Of a stretch of DNA of 64,000 bases, positions 34,330 to 43,509 are shown piece by piece. Origin of the DNA: Streptomyces cavernae (GTDB lineage: Bacteria > Actinomycetota > Actinomycetes > Streptomycetales > Streptomycetaceae). Numbering within the stretch: position 1 is the first letter of the stretch; each line of letters begins with the position of its first letter. Where the stretch lies: positions 62,001-126,000 of the forward strand of contig NZ_ML137711.1 in assembly GCF_004023625.1 (NCBI RefSeq). Direction: 5' to 3'. The translations under genes were made by a program, and so were the position numbers. A model generated the notes under the pieces. It was not told the DNA's origin. It did no database searches and saw only the letters and a program-made list of their open reading frames with translations.

Positions 34330-35935
34330 GACCGCGCCATGGATCTGGCTCCGCCTTGGGTGGCGTCGGCTGAGTAGCGGGCTTCTTCTCCTTCTCCGGC
34401 CGGTGTGGGTGCCAGCCGTCGAGGAATGGCCGCAGTTGATCTCCCGTCGGGGCCGCGTGGAAGTTGAGAGAAGCCAGGCCCTCGCCGCTCAGGGTGGGGT
34501 CGAGCCGGTCGGCCTCTGCCTTGCCCCAAGCCGACCACTCCCGCAGCCGCTCGCCTTCGAGGGCGTCTTCCGATGCGGCGGCGGCTTCGTCGAGAGCGGC
34601 ACAGAACGTCCGGATCTCCCCTGCGGCCTGCCACTGCTCAAGGGCCGTGCCGAAGTGCTCGGCACGCACCGCGTGAACCGCCTTGATCGAAGCGACACTG
34701 ACAGCGGCCTCCCATTCCCGTCGCTCGCGTTCCTCCTGCTCCGCTTCCAGCCGCCGGCGCTCTGCCTCCTGCCGCTCTCGTTCCTCTCGCAGACGCCGCT
34801 GCTCCGCCTCACGTTCCAGCCGAGCTCGCTCCTGCTCCTCCGCGCGCGCCTTCAACGCCCGGAAGACTGAGCCGATCTGTTCCTCCAAGGGTTTTTTGGC
34901 GGTGTCGGCCCACTCCTTCTTCCAGCCGTAGCTGTGGCCGTAGCCGTAGCCCGAGTGCTGGCCAACCACCAGCTCCAGCTCGCCGCACGGCTCGAACTTG
35001 TGCGCCGGGGTGACCCGCTGCCAGTCGTACGTACGGCGGCCGGGCTGTTTGGGCACGTACCGGACCTGCTTCTGCCGCTCGCGGAAGCTGATCTCGTACG
35101 TTCTGCCGTGGACGGTGAGCAGCGGCCTCGGCTGCTTGCGCTTCTTGGATACCGCGATCTCGCCGTACCGCGCGAGAGCCTGCTCGGCGAGCAGCCGGAG
35201 CAGCGCGAGCACTCTCGGCAGTACCTCCTCGGAGATCTCGAAGGCGCTGTGGTCCGCGGTGACCGCGGTGACCACGTCCTCGACGTCGGTGATCACACGG
35301 CTGCGTGCCAGGCGGATACGGTTCCACTCGGTGTCGTCCTCACCGGTCACCCGGAGCAGGCCGAGGAAGAAATCTCCCTTCGCTCGCCCGCTGTACTTCA
35401 GGTGGTACCCCTCCGGAGCGCACTGCCGCGCCGCGTCGAAAGCTCTCCGATACCGTGCCCGTTCCGCGTCGCTGGGGTCCGGGACCCGAAGGAATCGTCC
35501 GGCTTCTTGCACCTGCGCGATCAGCGCCGCCCCCACTTCCGCTGGTGACGGGCGTGCGGGTTTCACGGCACGCTGCGGGGTCGGCTTCTTCTCTGGCGGG
35601 GGAGCGGCGTCCTGCTGAGGGCGAAGAGCAACCGGCGCCTCGGCTCCAGGGGCCGCCGAACGAGGTTTGCGTGGGACTGGCTCGGGGCGGTCGGGATGAT
35701 GCCCATGCTCAAGGTAGAAGCATCCCGCGTCGGTGATCTCCGCCTGCCACCTCCCGTTCTTCCTAGGCATAGTGATCAGGCCCCGGTCCTTGAGCGCGCG
35801 GGCGGTGATGGCGAGCTCGGGGCTGTCCGACGTGACGGGGTCGGTTCCGGCCCCGATGCGGGTGAGGAGCGCGAGCTGCCGGTCGTTTAACGGAGACCAA
35901 GGGTGCATGGCGATCGTCGTACCGTCTGTGGTCAC
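34259..35935 (-). CDS. hypothetical protein with N-terminal winged-helix-like and central coiled-coil region, 558 aa
   Basis: Start taken at the GTG at 35935; an ATG at 35908 is an alternative and neither has a convincing ribosome site. Residues about 10-75 (SPLNDRQLALLTRIGAG ... ALKDRGLITMPRKNGRWQAEITDAG) look like a winged helix. Residues 80-130 are Pro-rich. Then follow a folded domain (VPDPSDAERARYRRAFDAARQ ... YEISFRERQKQVRYVPKQPG) and a strong coiled coil (ARLEREAEQRRLREERERQEAERRRLEAE). I have seen similar Streptomyces proteins labelled only hypothetical. No nuclease motif is evident. It is divergent from the sacsin-like ATPase gene and overlaps the previous gene tail to tail. Confidence 0.75.
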   Translation of the reverse strand: MTTDGTTIAMHPWSPLNDRQLALLTRIGAGTDPVTSDSPELAITARALKDRGLITMPRKNGRWQAEITDAGCFYLEHGHHPDRPEPVPRKPRSAAPGAEAPVALRPQQDAAPPPEKKPTPQRAVKPARPSPAEVGAALIAQVQEAGRFLRVPDPSDAERARYRRAFDAARQCAPEGYHLKYSGRAKGDFFLGLLRVTGEDDTEWNRIRLARSRVITDVEDVVTAVTADHSAFEISEEVLPRVLALLRLLAEQALARYGEIAVSKKRKQPRPLLTVHGRTYEISFRERQKQVRYVPKQPGRRTYDWQRVTPAHKFEPCGELELVVGQHSGYGYGHSYGWKKEWADTAKKPLEEQIGSVFRALKARAEEQERARLEREAEQRRLREERERQEAERRRLEAEQEERERREWEAAVSVASIKAVHAVRAEHFGTALEQWQAAGEIRTFCAALDEAAAASEDALEGERLREWSAWGKAEADRLDPTLSGEGLASLNFHAAPTGDQLRPFLDGWHPHRPEKEKKPATQPTPPKAEPDPWRGLIDAHQDQGWRYGRQGRAQGWRR

Positions 35936-36273
35936 CTCGGCACAAGCCGTACAGGCTATTCGTCTTGGTGACCCACGAGTTCAAGGGGTACGAGTGCGTC
36001 AGCGGCCGGCGCCCTTAGCATGCTGGTCTGACAATCAGGCCCCAGGATCAGGTGATTTCGGTCGTTCACCCGCCGCGGCGTGAGCTGATACCCGTGTGCT
36101 TGTGCGGACCGCAGCGCACGGTCTGCGCTGTGGCTCAAGGGGTGACTCGCGCGCTGTGCTGCCGGCCTTTGGCGCAATTTCGCCGGTCGTAGCCAGACAG
36201 AGCGTCATCTGCCCTGAGGCTTTGCCAGGGCGCGGGGGCGCTCTTGAAAACAGCCCATGGGGAGGAGATCCGG
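35936..36273. other. 338-bp divergent intergenic region
   Basis: Separates the 558-residue hypothetical gene (minus) from the sacsin-like ATPase gene (plus), so it should carry both promoters. I see no gene, tRNA or strong hairpin in it. Confidence 0.5.
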
Positions 36274-39200
36274 GTGAACGAGGGCGAGGAGCTCATCGCG
36301 GCGGTGGAAGCGCTGCTGTCGGATCCGCGTACGGATCCGGGCATCGATGTCGAGACCGCTGAACAAGCCGCTCGCGCGGTGGGGCTCCTCGATGAGGGAC
36401 TTCAGAATGGGCCCGGTGTCTTCCGGCTGATGGCCGAGGGAGGGCAGAGGGGCGCCGAAACGCTGTCATCGGACCGTCTGCAAGTCCTGTCTGAGATGGT
36501 GCAGAACGCCGATGACATGGGGGCTACCCAAGTCCGGTTCATCTGGCGCCCCGAAGAGTTGTTGATCGCCCATGATGGCAAGGGCGTACGACTGGCCGAC
36601 ATCCTGCTGCTCGGCCTGCCATGGCTCAGCGGGAAGACCTCCGACGCGGAGGCCACAGGGCGATTCGGCATCGGCCTGGCGACCTTGCGGGCCCTCGCGA
36701 CCACTTGGGAGGTGCACTGTCACCCCTTCCACGTGCGGTTCGCCGACCTGTCCATTCGGGCGGTCGAGCCGCTGGTGGTGCCGGAGCAAGTCGCGGGGCC
36801 CGAGTGGACGGTCTTCCGAATCCCTCTTGCCCGCGACGCACTCTCCGCCCCGGAGCTCTTCGAGTGGTTCGAGACGTGGAACGACAGCTCCTTGCTCTTT
36901 CTCCGGCACGTAAGGCGGGTCGAAGCACTCAGCGACTGCCAGCGGGAGCAGGGAGCTGATGACGAGACACCACCCGTGATGCTCAGGCTGAGCTGGACGG
37001 AGATCGACCGGCGAAGGCTTCGTATCGACGGTGAGGAAGCGGATGTCCGGGTCCGTGAGGCCCGGACGACCAGTGGGGCACGGTGGCGGGTCTACGACGC
37101 TCACGTCGCACCGCACGGCACAAGTACCCGTCGGCACAAGGCGGTGGGAGCCTCCATGCCGGTCGCTGTCGCGCTGCCGGTGCACGGACCGGAACTGGGG
37201 AGTGTGCACGCTGGGCTACCGGTGGCCGAGTTGAGAGCCGCAGCTCGCGTGCACGCCCAGTTCGACCCCGTCGTCAGCCGTGAAGGATTCGCCGCCAGCC
37301 GATGGAACGAGGATCTGGTCCCGCTTGTCGCGGACCTCTGGGCCGCTTCTGCCCTCGACGTACTCAGCGTTGTCGAACCGTCGGCTTGGCACCTCATCCC
37401 GCTGCCTTCGCCCTCCGACCCGTCGTCGCCCTCCCGGCTCCAGGACAGTATCCGTGCGGCGCTGGTCGACCGTTCCCGCACGTGGTTGGCATCCCAGATC
37501 TCCCTGCCTTGCCCGGACGGGACCTCGAAGCCACTGTCGGCGCTCGCAGTCGAGGAGCCGCAGCTGTCGGGGGTGTTGGATGACGAGGACATCGCCCGGC
37601 TGGCCGGGCTGCCGAGTACGTTTCCGCGACGCGCCCGCGACGGTGCCCACCAGTGGCGCGAAGTCCTGACGGACTGGCGCTCTGCAGGCACCGCGGAACT
37701 CGCTGATGAGGTGCGGGTGCGTGACGCGCTCATCTCGCTCGACGACACGGAATACGACATCGGGCAGACCATGCGTCTCACAGCAGTCGCCATCGAGGCG
37801 GACCTCGACTTCCTGCTGTGCAGTCGGCCGTGTGTCATTGCAGTCGATGGTCAGCGTCTGCGGCTGACGGCACCCGGCGTGGCGTTCGCGGAGCCCCAGG
37901 ACGCCGAACCACGCGGTACCAGCCCGCTGGACGCCCTGGGTATCGTCGTGAACCTCCATGCCAGTTACGCGGAGAACTCGCAGTGGTCCCGACGTGTCCT
38001 CGACTGGCTGCGGAAACAGGACTGTCTCGTACGGCGCGACGACACCGCAGCTGTACTGCGCCGAATCGAACGGATGGGACGCGCGGGCAGACCAGTCGGA
38101 GGTGACACGGGATGCGGAGTCGAGCAACTCGTGGCCATCCAGACGGCCTTGGGAGAAGTCTCGAAGAAGGTGCGGGAGCGACTCGGTCCCGGAATCGGAC
38201 GGGCCGTCCTCCTCGACGGCTACGAGTACGACTCCGACGGCAACGAAAAGCCGTGCAAGGTGCAGCCGGTAGACGCTTACCTTCCCCAAGCGCTCCAAAG
38301 CACAGAAGGAGATCGTTTCGCCGTCGCCGCGGGAAAGACTCCTGGCATCAAGTGGGTGCATCGCTCCTATACCCGCACCCTTCTGTCCCAAGCTCAGTGC
38401 GGGCTGAGCCGTACAGCCTTCCTGCGTCTGCTGGGGGTGGCGGACGCACCCCGGCTTAAGGAGCTTCAGCCAGGCCGGGAGACCAAGGGGTACGAGGCGG
38501 ACTCCCGCATCGGTCTGTCGCGCGACTGCTGGCTGTCGCCAACTGCGCGCACGAGGGAGCTGCGCCGATTGGGCGCCGACTACACGCTAGACGACCGCAG
38601 CAGCCCGGACTTGGACGCCGTGGTCCAGCACATTGTCGCCGAGCACAACCCGCAGGATCGCAGACGTCGTACGGCGGCCTTGCTGCAGACGCTTGGCAGA
38701 CCCGGCATGATCACCTCCTCCGAACACGCGGACGTACAGGCGGCGGAGGCGTACCACCGATGGAACGTGCGTGGCCAGACGGCAGCCCTCTGGGTCTGGC
38801 GGATCCGGGAGACGGCCTGGTTGGAGGACAGCAGCGGCAAACTTCGCACTCCGCGGCAAGTGCATTTGTGCACGCGCGACGCGCAGGCGCTCTACGGCCA
38901 GGATGACCCTGGGTATCTGCACCCTGCGATCCAACAGACCACGTCCAATCGTATCGATGTCCTGGCAGCTCTCGGAGTGAACGGAGACCCCGACGTTCCT
39001 CAGCTGATCAATCGATTGCGGGATCTTCGGAAACGTTCCACGGGTCCCGGCTCGGTGGACGACCGTCTCAAGGCCGAGGTCTATCTCGTCTATCAGGCTC
39101 TGGCGGGGCGGCTGAGGAGTGAGGCGGCGGGAACGGCCCACAGCGAGCTGCGAAAGAAGGTGCGGGATGCCTTCAGTGGCACCGACTTCGTGCTCACCGA

Positions 39201-40869
39201 CCAGGGATGGCAGAGGGCGCGCGACTGCTTCCGCGGTCCCACAATCCTTCGCGGCTTCCGGCCCTTCACCATCCCTGACCCTGAGTTGAACCCGCTCTGG
39301 GACGCTCTCTGGATCGAGGAGCCGAGGCCCGAGGACCTCGCTGATGTGGTAAAGGAGATAGCGCAGTCCGGCATCCAGCTCCACGCGGACCAACAGCGTG
39401 TGATGCTGGAGGCGCTGAGGTCCCTCACCAACACGGTCACGTCGGCTGATGGCCCCATCTCTCCTGGCCTGCGCTCCAAGCTGCGCTGGCTGCCGCTGCG
39501 CACCACCCTCGGCTGGACGAAGGGGCGGCCCGTCTACGCGGTAGACCACCCCGCCATCGCGCGGACGCTCGGCGAGCGTCTGCATGTTTGGCAGCCAGGC
39601 GGAGATCTGCAGCAATTCGCCGGCCTGTTGGGTGTCCTCAAGGTGCACAAACTGGAGGCTTCGGAAGCGTGTGTCGTCGCCCCGGACCGCGCACGTCCTG
39701 ATCGGCAGCTGACCGAGGACTACCGGTGGGCCGTGGCCAGCCTGCAGGACATCCTCGTACGGGATGAGCCAGCTGCCGCCAAGGCTTTCACGGACTGGGC
39801 CTGGCTGATGGGGCTTGAGGTACGGGTCTTGCCGGGGCTGCGAATCCTGCTGAACCCGGGCGAGGACCAAGACATGATCGACGTCCCGGTCGACGCGCAT
39901 GTCGATCGGGAAGCCAAGGCGCTCTTCGTCAGTAGCCCCGAGGCTCTGAAAACCACGCGGGGAGGAGGGGTGGCCGTCGCTTCCCTCTTTGCAGCGGAGC
40001 GCGCGCACGTCGGCCACCGTTGGCGCGATCTTTGGGAGACGGACTGGCCGGAGGACGCTCCCACCACTCCCCTCGTCCCATCTGGTCAGCAGGATCATGA
40101 GGAGCGCGAGCGTTTGGCCTCGCAGCTGCGGGAGCGGCAATTGTCGCGGCCTTCGGGCTCCACTGTGCCGGCTCAGCCGAGCGGCCCGGTGAACTCACCC
40201 ACCGGAGTCCCGTCACCTCCGTCGATCCCTGCTCCTCCGTCGACGCCCACGCCGTCCGGCGTCGGACCCACACCCACCCCGCCGTCGGCTGAGCCTCGCA
40301 AGCTGGTCTCCTTGGCCGAACTACAGGCGCGTACCCCACAGGCCACCCGTATTGGTTCCTCGTCGCAGTCTCGCTCTGCGTCCTCCTCGAGAAGCCGACG
40401 TGCCGCCTCACTGCCGCAACCGCGTCAGGGCGGGGCCGCGCCCAACGAGCGTTCCGGACTGCTCGGCTATCAGGACCGGGACAAGGAGAAGACCGTCCTG
40501 GCACTGCTTGCCGAAATTCTTAGCGCGAGTGGTCGGACACTGGAAGATCAGCGAGGTCTTCAACGACTGGGGGCGGATGCCGTCGACTCAACAGGCCATT
40601 TCTACGAGATCAAGGCTCATGGCGGACCAGAGCCCGCCGACGTCTCTCTCACCAGCGCCGAACTCACGCGTGCGCTTGCAGAGGGAAGCAACTACTCGCT
40701 CGTCATCGCCTCGAACCTGGAAGAGGGCAGAGGGACTCCGACACTGCGGATCATCACCGATCCGTTGTGCTTCTTCGAGGTCGAATCCATGGCTGACGTG
40801 AAGCTGAAGGGCGTACGTGACGCGGATGCCGACGCGGCCGTGTGGCAGTGGCCGGATGCGGGGGTGTGA
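36274..40869 (+). CDS. sacsin-like GHKL ATPase with C-terminal DUF3883 domain, 1531 aa
   Basis: The GTG at 36274 is chosen because GGGGAGGAGATC ends a few bases upstream; a TTG at 36244 would add 10 residues. Residues about 40-230 are an Hsp90/GHKL-type ATPase: N-box EMVQNADD (74-81), G1 DGKGV (101-105) and G2 GRFGIGL (129-135), preceded by GPGVFRLMAEGGQRG as in sacsin-family N-domains. A roughly 1100-residue helical body follows. There is a Pro/Ser-rich linker at about 1290-1390, then DUF3883 (1391-1531; NERSGLLGYQDRDKEKTVLALL ... FYEIKAHGG with EIK at 1445-1447), a fold related to restriction-type nucleases. Family members occur in prokaryotic defence neighbourhoods. It is the last gene before tRNA-Pro. 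The antiviral role is inference. Confidence 0.85.
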   Translation: MNEGEELIAAVEALLSDPRTDPGIDVETAEQAARAVGLLDEGLQNGPGVFRLMAEGGQRGAETLSSDRLQVLSEMVQNADDMGATQVRFIWRPEELLIAHDGKGVRLADILLLGLPWLSGKTSDAEATGRFGIGLATLRALATTWEVHCHPFHVRFADLSIRAVEPLVVPEQVAGPEWTVFRIPLARDALSAPELFEWFETWNDSSLLFLRHVRRVEALSDCQREQGADDETPPVMLRLSWTEIDRRRLRIDGEEADVRVREARTTSGARWRVYDAHVAPHGTSTRRHKAVGASMPVAVALPVHGPELGSVHAGLPVAELRAAARVHAQFDPVVSREGFAASRWNEDLVPLVADLWAASALDVLSVVEPSAWHLIPLPSPSDPSSPSRLQDSIRAALVDRSRTWLASQISLPCPDGTSKPLSALAVEEPQLSGVLDDEDIARLAGLPSTFPRRARDGAHQWREVLTDWRSAGTAELADEVRVRDALISLDDTEYDIGQTMRLTAVAIEADLDFLLCSRPCVIAVDGQRLRLTAPGVAFAEPQDAEPRGTSPLDALGIVVNLHASYAENSQWSRRVLDWLRKQDCLVRRDDTAAVLRRIERMGRAGRPVGGDTGCGVEQLVAIQTALGEVSKKVRERLGPGIGRAVLLDGYEYDSDGNEKPCKVQPVDAYLPQALQSTEGDRFAVAAGKTPGIKWVHRSYTRTLLSQAQCGLSRTAFLRLLGVADAPRLKELQPGRETKGYEADSRIGLSRDCWLSPTARTRELRRLGADYTLDDRSSPDLDAVVQHIVAEHNPQDRRRRTAALLQTLGRPGMITSSEHADVQAAEAYHRWNVRGQTAALWVWRIRETAWLEDSSGKLRTPRQVHLCTRDAQALYGQDDPGYLHPAIQQTTSNRIDVLAALGVNGDPDVPQLINRLRDLRKRSTGPGSVDDRLKAEVYLVYQALAGRLRSEAAGTAHSELRKKVRDAFSGTDFVLTDQGWQRARDCFRGPTILRGFRPFTIPDPELNPLWDALWIEEPRPEDLADVVKEIAQSGIQLHADQQRVMLEALRSLTNTVTSADGPISPGLRSKLRWLPLRTTLGWTKGRPVYAVDHPAIARTLGERLHVWQPGGDLQQFAGLLGVLKVHKLEASEACVVAPDRARPDRQLTEDYRWAVASLQDILVRDEPAAAKAFTDWAWLMGLEVRVLPGLRILLNPGEDQDMIDVPVDAHVDREAKALFVSSPEALKTTRGGGVAVASLFAAERAHVGHRWRDLWETDWPEDAPTTPLVPSGQQDHEERERLASQLRERQLSRPSGSTVPAQPSGPVNSPTGVPSPPSIPAPPSTPTPSGVGPTPTPPSAEPRKLVSLAELQARTPQATRIGSSSQSRSASSSRSRRAASLPQPRQGGAAPNERSGLLGYQDRDKEKTVLALLAEILSASGRTLEDQRGLQRLGADAVDSTGHFYEIKAHGGPEPADVSLTSAELTRALAEGSNYSLVIASNLEEGRGTPTLRIITDPLCFFEVESMADVKLKGVRDADADAAVWQWPDAGV

Positions 40870-40990
40870 GAGGTCTACCCCGTGCGGCGCGCCGATGCTC
40901 GCACACGCTCGGACGGTTGTGAGGGAGGAAGAGCACGGCTTCCCACCCGCCGCGCTTGGTGTGATCGAGCGGCCTTGGCGATGGGGTGAT

Positions 40991-41039
40991 GGGAGCCGTT
41001 TGGGAGCCGGGATATGGAGTCGGCTCCCAAACGGCTCCC
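40991..41039. repeat. 19-bp perfect inverted repeat beside the tRNA-Pro
   Basis: GGGAGCCGTTTGGGAGCCG (40991-41009) and its exact complement at 41021-41039, 11-nt spacer. Each arm itself contains two direct GGGAGCCG units 10 bp apart, so four protein-binding-like half-sites flank the island end. No U-tract on the plus strand. Confidence 0.7.
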
Positions 41040-41067
41040 AAAAAGGCCCCCGAACCACTCAGGGGCC
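41040..41067 (-). terminator. Rho-independent terminator of tRNA-Pro
   Basis: On the minus strand GGCCCCTGAGTGGTTCGGGGGCC is followed by TTTTT, 44 bp downstream of the tRNA 3' end. It is the only classic U-tract terminator I noticed in the window. Confidence 0.7.
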
Positions 41068-41110
41068 CGACCCGCTAAGCGGATCAAGCCCCTGACCTGG
41101 TACTTCACTG

Positions 41111-41184
41111 TCGGGGTGGCGGGATTTGAACCCACGACCTCTTCGTCCCGAACGAAGCGCGCTGCCAAGCTGCGCTACACCCCG
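41111..41184 (-). tRNA. tRNA-Pro (CGG anticodon)
   Basis: 74 nt including discriminator A. Acceptor arms CGGGGTG and CACCCCG pair fully. The anticodon stem CTTCG/CGAAG encloses TTCGGGA, giving anticodon CGG. The T arm GTGGG-TTCAAAT-CCCGC is standard. The CCA is not encoded. Its 3' end faces the accessory region, the orientation expected when an element has integrated into a tRNA 3' end. Confidence 0.95.
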
Positions 41185-41217
41185 ATGTCGCTGCTCGTCG
41201 CGGCGACGTCGTTTACT

Positions 41218-41924
41218 TTAGCCCACGGGTGGCCGGAGACGAAATCCGCTTTTGGGGGTGGTGGTGCGCAGACGGTCCAGCAGGATGAAGGACAGAGCCA
41301 GGGCGTAGAGCGCGAGAAGCAGGATGGCCGAGTCGGTGGGTGCGCTCGTGTTGTCGTGGTGGGTGGCGTTCAGGACGGCGTAGGGCGCCGGTGCCGGGAA
41401 GGCCACGGTCAGGACGCAGGTCGTGTAGGCCACGGGGTAGGCGAGCCAGAGGGCCGCGTGGTGGAGGCGCAGGGTGCCGGGGCGGGTGAGGAAGAGCCAG
41501 TCCAGGGCAACCGCGACCGGGGTCACGGTGTGCAGGAGCAGGGCGGCGGGGGTCGGCACCGGCTCCGGGGGCGTCAGGGCGTGGTGCAGGAGTGCCGTTG
41601 CCGTGGAGTAGAGCAGTGCCCCGCCCGTGAGGAGTGGTGGAAGTGGGCGCGCCGCCGTCCAGGCTCGGTGTGCCGACACGGTGAGGACCGCTGCGACCAG
41701 GGCGGCGCACTGGACCGTGAAGGAGCTGAACGCCTTGCCCGGCTGCCCAGGGTTGCCGCCAGGATGACGCCCGTCGCCGCGGTCAGTGCGGTGAGAGCTC
41801 GTAAGGCCGCCGTCCGTGGGCGCCGCACCAAGGGGACCACTGCCGCTGCCGGGGCGTACGAGATCGTGGTGGTGAAGGCCGCCGGGACCGGGACCGCGGG
41901 GATGTCCGGCATGTCCTTGGGCAT
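41218..41924 (-). pseudogene. Pr6Pr family integral membrane protein, frameshifted
   Basis: Translation from the ATG at 41924 gives PDIPAVPVPAAFTTTISYAP ... LRALTALTAATGVILAATLG, a first membrane segment. The remaining segments (FSSFTVQCAALVAAVLTVSA, LLYSTATALLHHAL, LLLHTVTPVAVALDWLFL, LWLAYPVAYTTCVLTV, ILLLALYALALSFILLDRL) are in another frame to the stop at 41218. The frame changes around 41740-41755, where one base (a C in CTGGGCCAG) seems to be missing. Six membrane helices and the HxxxPxxxxxDW step are typical of Pr6Pr proteins of unknown function. A single-base sequencing error is as likely as a true null allele. Confidence 0.75.
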
Positions 41925-42132
41925 GGGCGCGATCGTGGTCCCACGCTAAGCGGAGGGTCGAGTTCCGGCTAAGTGGGTGGGCCATTCGGCCGCGTCGGTC
42001 GGCCGCGTCGGCCGGCCGGGGGGCTGCCGCCGCCGGCCGTGGTCAGGTCGTGCAGGGCCGCGCCCTCGGGGAGGTCGTCGCCGCGCGGCGACGCCACCTC
42101 GCCTCGGCGTCCCGACTCCGTTACTACTCCTA

Positions 42133-43059
42133 CTACTCCCGGGCCATCAGCGTCAGCAGAGTCGCCTCCGGCGGGCAGGCGAAGCGCACCGGCGTGTACT
42201 TGTTTGTTCCGCAGCCTGCCGAGACGTGCAGGTATGACGTCCGGCCCTCGGCCGTATGGGTCGAGAGACCCTTAACGCGGTCCGTGTCCAGGTCGCAGTT
42301 GGTGACGAGCGCGCCGTAGCCCGGGATGCACAGCTGGCCGCCGTGGGTGTGGCCCGCGAGGATCAGCGGGTAGCCGTCCGCCGTGAACGCGTCCAGCACG
42401 CGGAGGTACGGCGCGTGCACCACGCCCATCGAGAAGTCGGCCTCGCTGTCCGGGCCGCCCGCCACATGTGCGTACCGATCGCGCTTGATGTGCGGGTCGT
42501 CCAGGCCGGTCAGCTCGACGGTGACTCCGTCCAGCTTCAGCCTCCCGCGCGTGTTCGTGAGGTTCAGCCAGCCCGCCCCGTCGAAGGCGTCCCGCAGGTC
42601 CTCCCAGGGGTTGTGGATCGCGCCGACCGCAGGGGCGTTGCCGTTGAGGCCGTGTCGGCCCTGGGCCTTTTCGATCAGGTAGAGGGCCGGATTGCGCAGC
42701 TTCGGACCGTAGTAGTCGTTCGACCCGAAGACATACGCCCCGGGGAAGTCCATCAGCGGACCGAGGGCGTCCAGGACCTCGGGGACGCCCTCCGGGTCGG
42801 AGAGGTTGTCACCGGTGTTGATGACGAAGTCCGGGCGCAGGCCGGCCAACGAGCGCAGCCAGCGCTGCTTCTTGCGCTGGCCGCCGACCATGTGGATGTC
42901 GGAGATCTGGAGGACGCGCAGGGGGCGCATGCCCGGCGGCAGCACCGGCACGATGACCCGGCGGAGCCGGAACGACCGGGCCTCGAAGCCGGCCGCATAC
43001 AACAGTCCGGCGGCGCCAACCGCCGTGATTCCCAGGGGCACTCCGTATCGCGCGCGCAT
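42133..43059 (-). CDS. metallophosphoesterase, membrane-anchored
   Basis: 308 residues. An N-terminal hydrophobic segment (GVPLGITAVGAAGLLYAAG) anchors or exports it, followed by a calcineurin-like phosphoesterase domain: ISDIHMVGG (DxH), NTGDNLSD (GDN), GSNDYYGP (GNHD-like with Asn-Asp), and LAGHTHGGQ (GHTHGGQ). These are the dinuclear metal ligands of YkuE/UDP-2,3-diacylglucosamine-hydrolase-like enzymes. The substrate is unknown, possibly a phospholipid or nucleotide ester outside the membrane. It is divergent from yqeY. A core Streptomyces gene. Confidence 0.88.
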   Translation of the reverse strand: MRARYGVPLGITAVGAAGLLYAAGFEARSFRLRRVIVPVLPPGMRPLRVLQISDIHMVGGQRKKQRWLRSLAGLRPDFVINTGDNLSDPEGVPEVLDALGPLMDFPGAYVFGSNDYYGPKLRNPALYLIEKAQGRHGLNGNAPAVGAIHNPWEDLRDAFDGAGWLNLTNTRGRLKLDGVTVELTGLDDPHIKRDRYAHVAGGPDSEADFSMGVVHAPYLRVLDAFTADGYPLILAGHTHGGQLCIPGYGALVTNCDLDTDRVKGLSTHTAEGRTSYLHVSAGCGTNKYTPVRFACPPEATLLTLMARE

Positions 43060-43509
43060 GTGTCCATCGTGTCAGACCGCGAGGACGGCCGAGCGCCGTC
43101 CCCGACCGCCTGTGGAAAACCCCCACGCGTGGTGGAACGTCAGTGAGGTCCCCGGGGGACCGGAAGGGCCCCGGGGGCCGGGGGAGGGCCGGGGGACCGG
43201 AAGGGCCCCGGGGCCGGGGGACCGGGGGCCTGCCTGGGGAAGTTGGCCCCCAGAGGGCTGGCGAATGTTTGCGCCCAGAGGCTGGGAAGTTGCCCCGGGG
43301 GCCGGGGCGGGCGAGTGGGACCCGCGGTGGGTCCCGGTCCAGCCCGCGGCCAAGGGGGGAGGCAGTGCCTGGAGGCGAAGCGTGGGTATCGGGGCAGGTA
43401 CGGCCTGTGACAACGCAGGAACCAGGGCAGGCTTGCGCCTTCGTGGGATTGCCACAGGCCTGTGGAAAACAAAGGGCGCCCGTGTCGTCACACCTGCGAC
43501 AATCGACGC
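43060..43509. other. 450-bp divergent intergenic region, GC-rich
   Basis: Lies between the metallophosphoesterase (minus) and yqeY (plus). 43140-43300 contains repeated GGGCCCCGGGGGCCGGGGGA-type tracts and no credible coding frame; promoters for both genes must be here. An AT-richer stretch occurs around 43440-43500, near yqeY. Confidence 0.5.

Noticed and set aside
40991..41039. Rho-independent terminator of the sacsin-like gene
   Set aside because: Strong stem but no T-tract on the plus strand, and the internal direct repeats suggest protein binding; left as an inverted repeat of unknown role.
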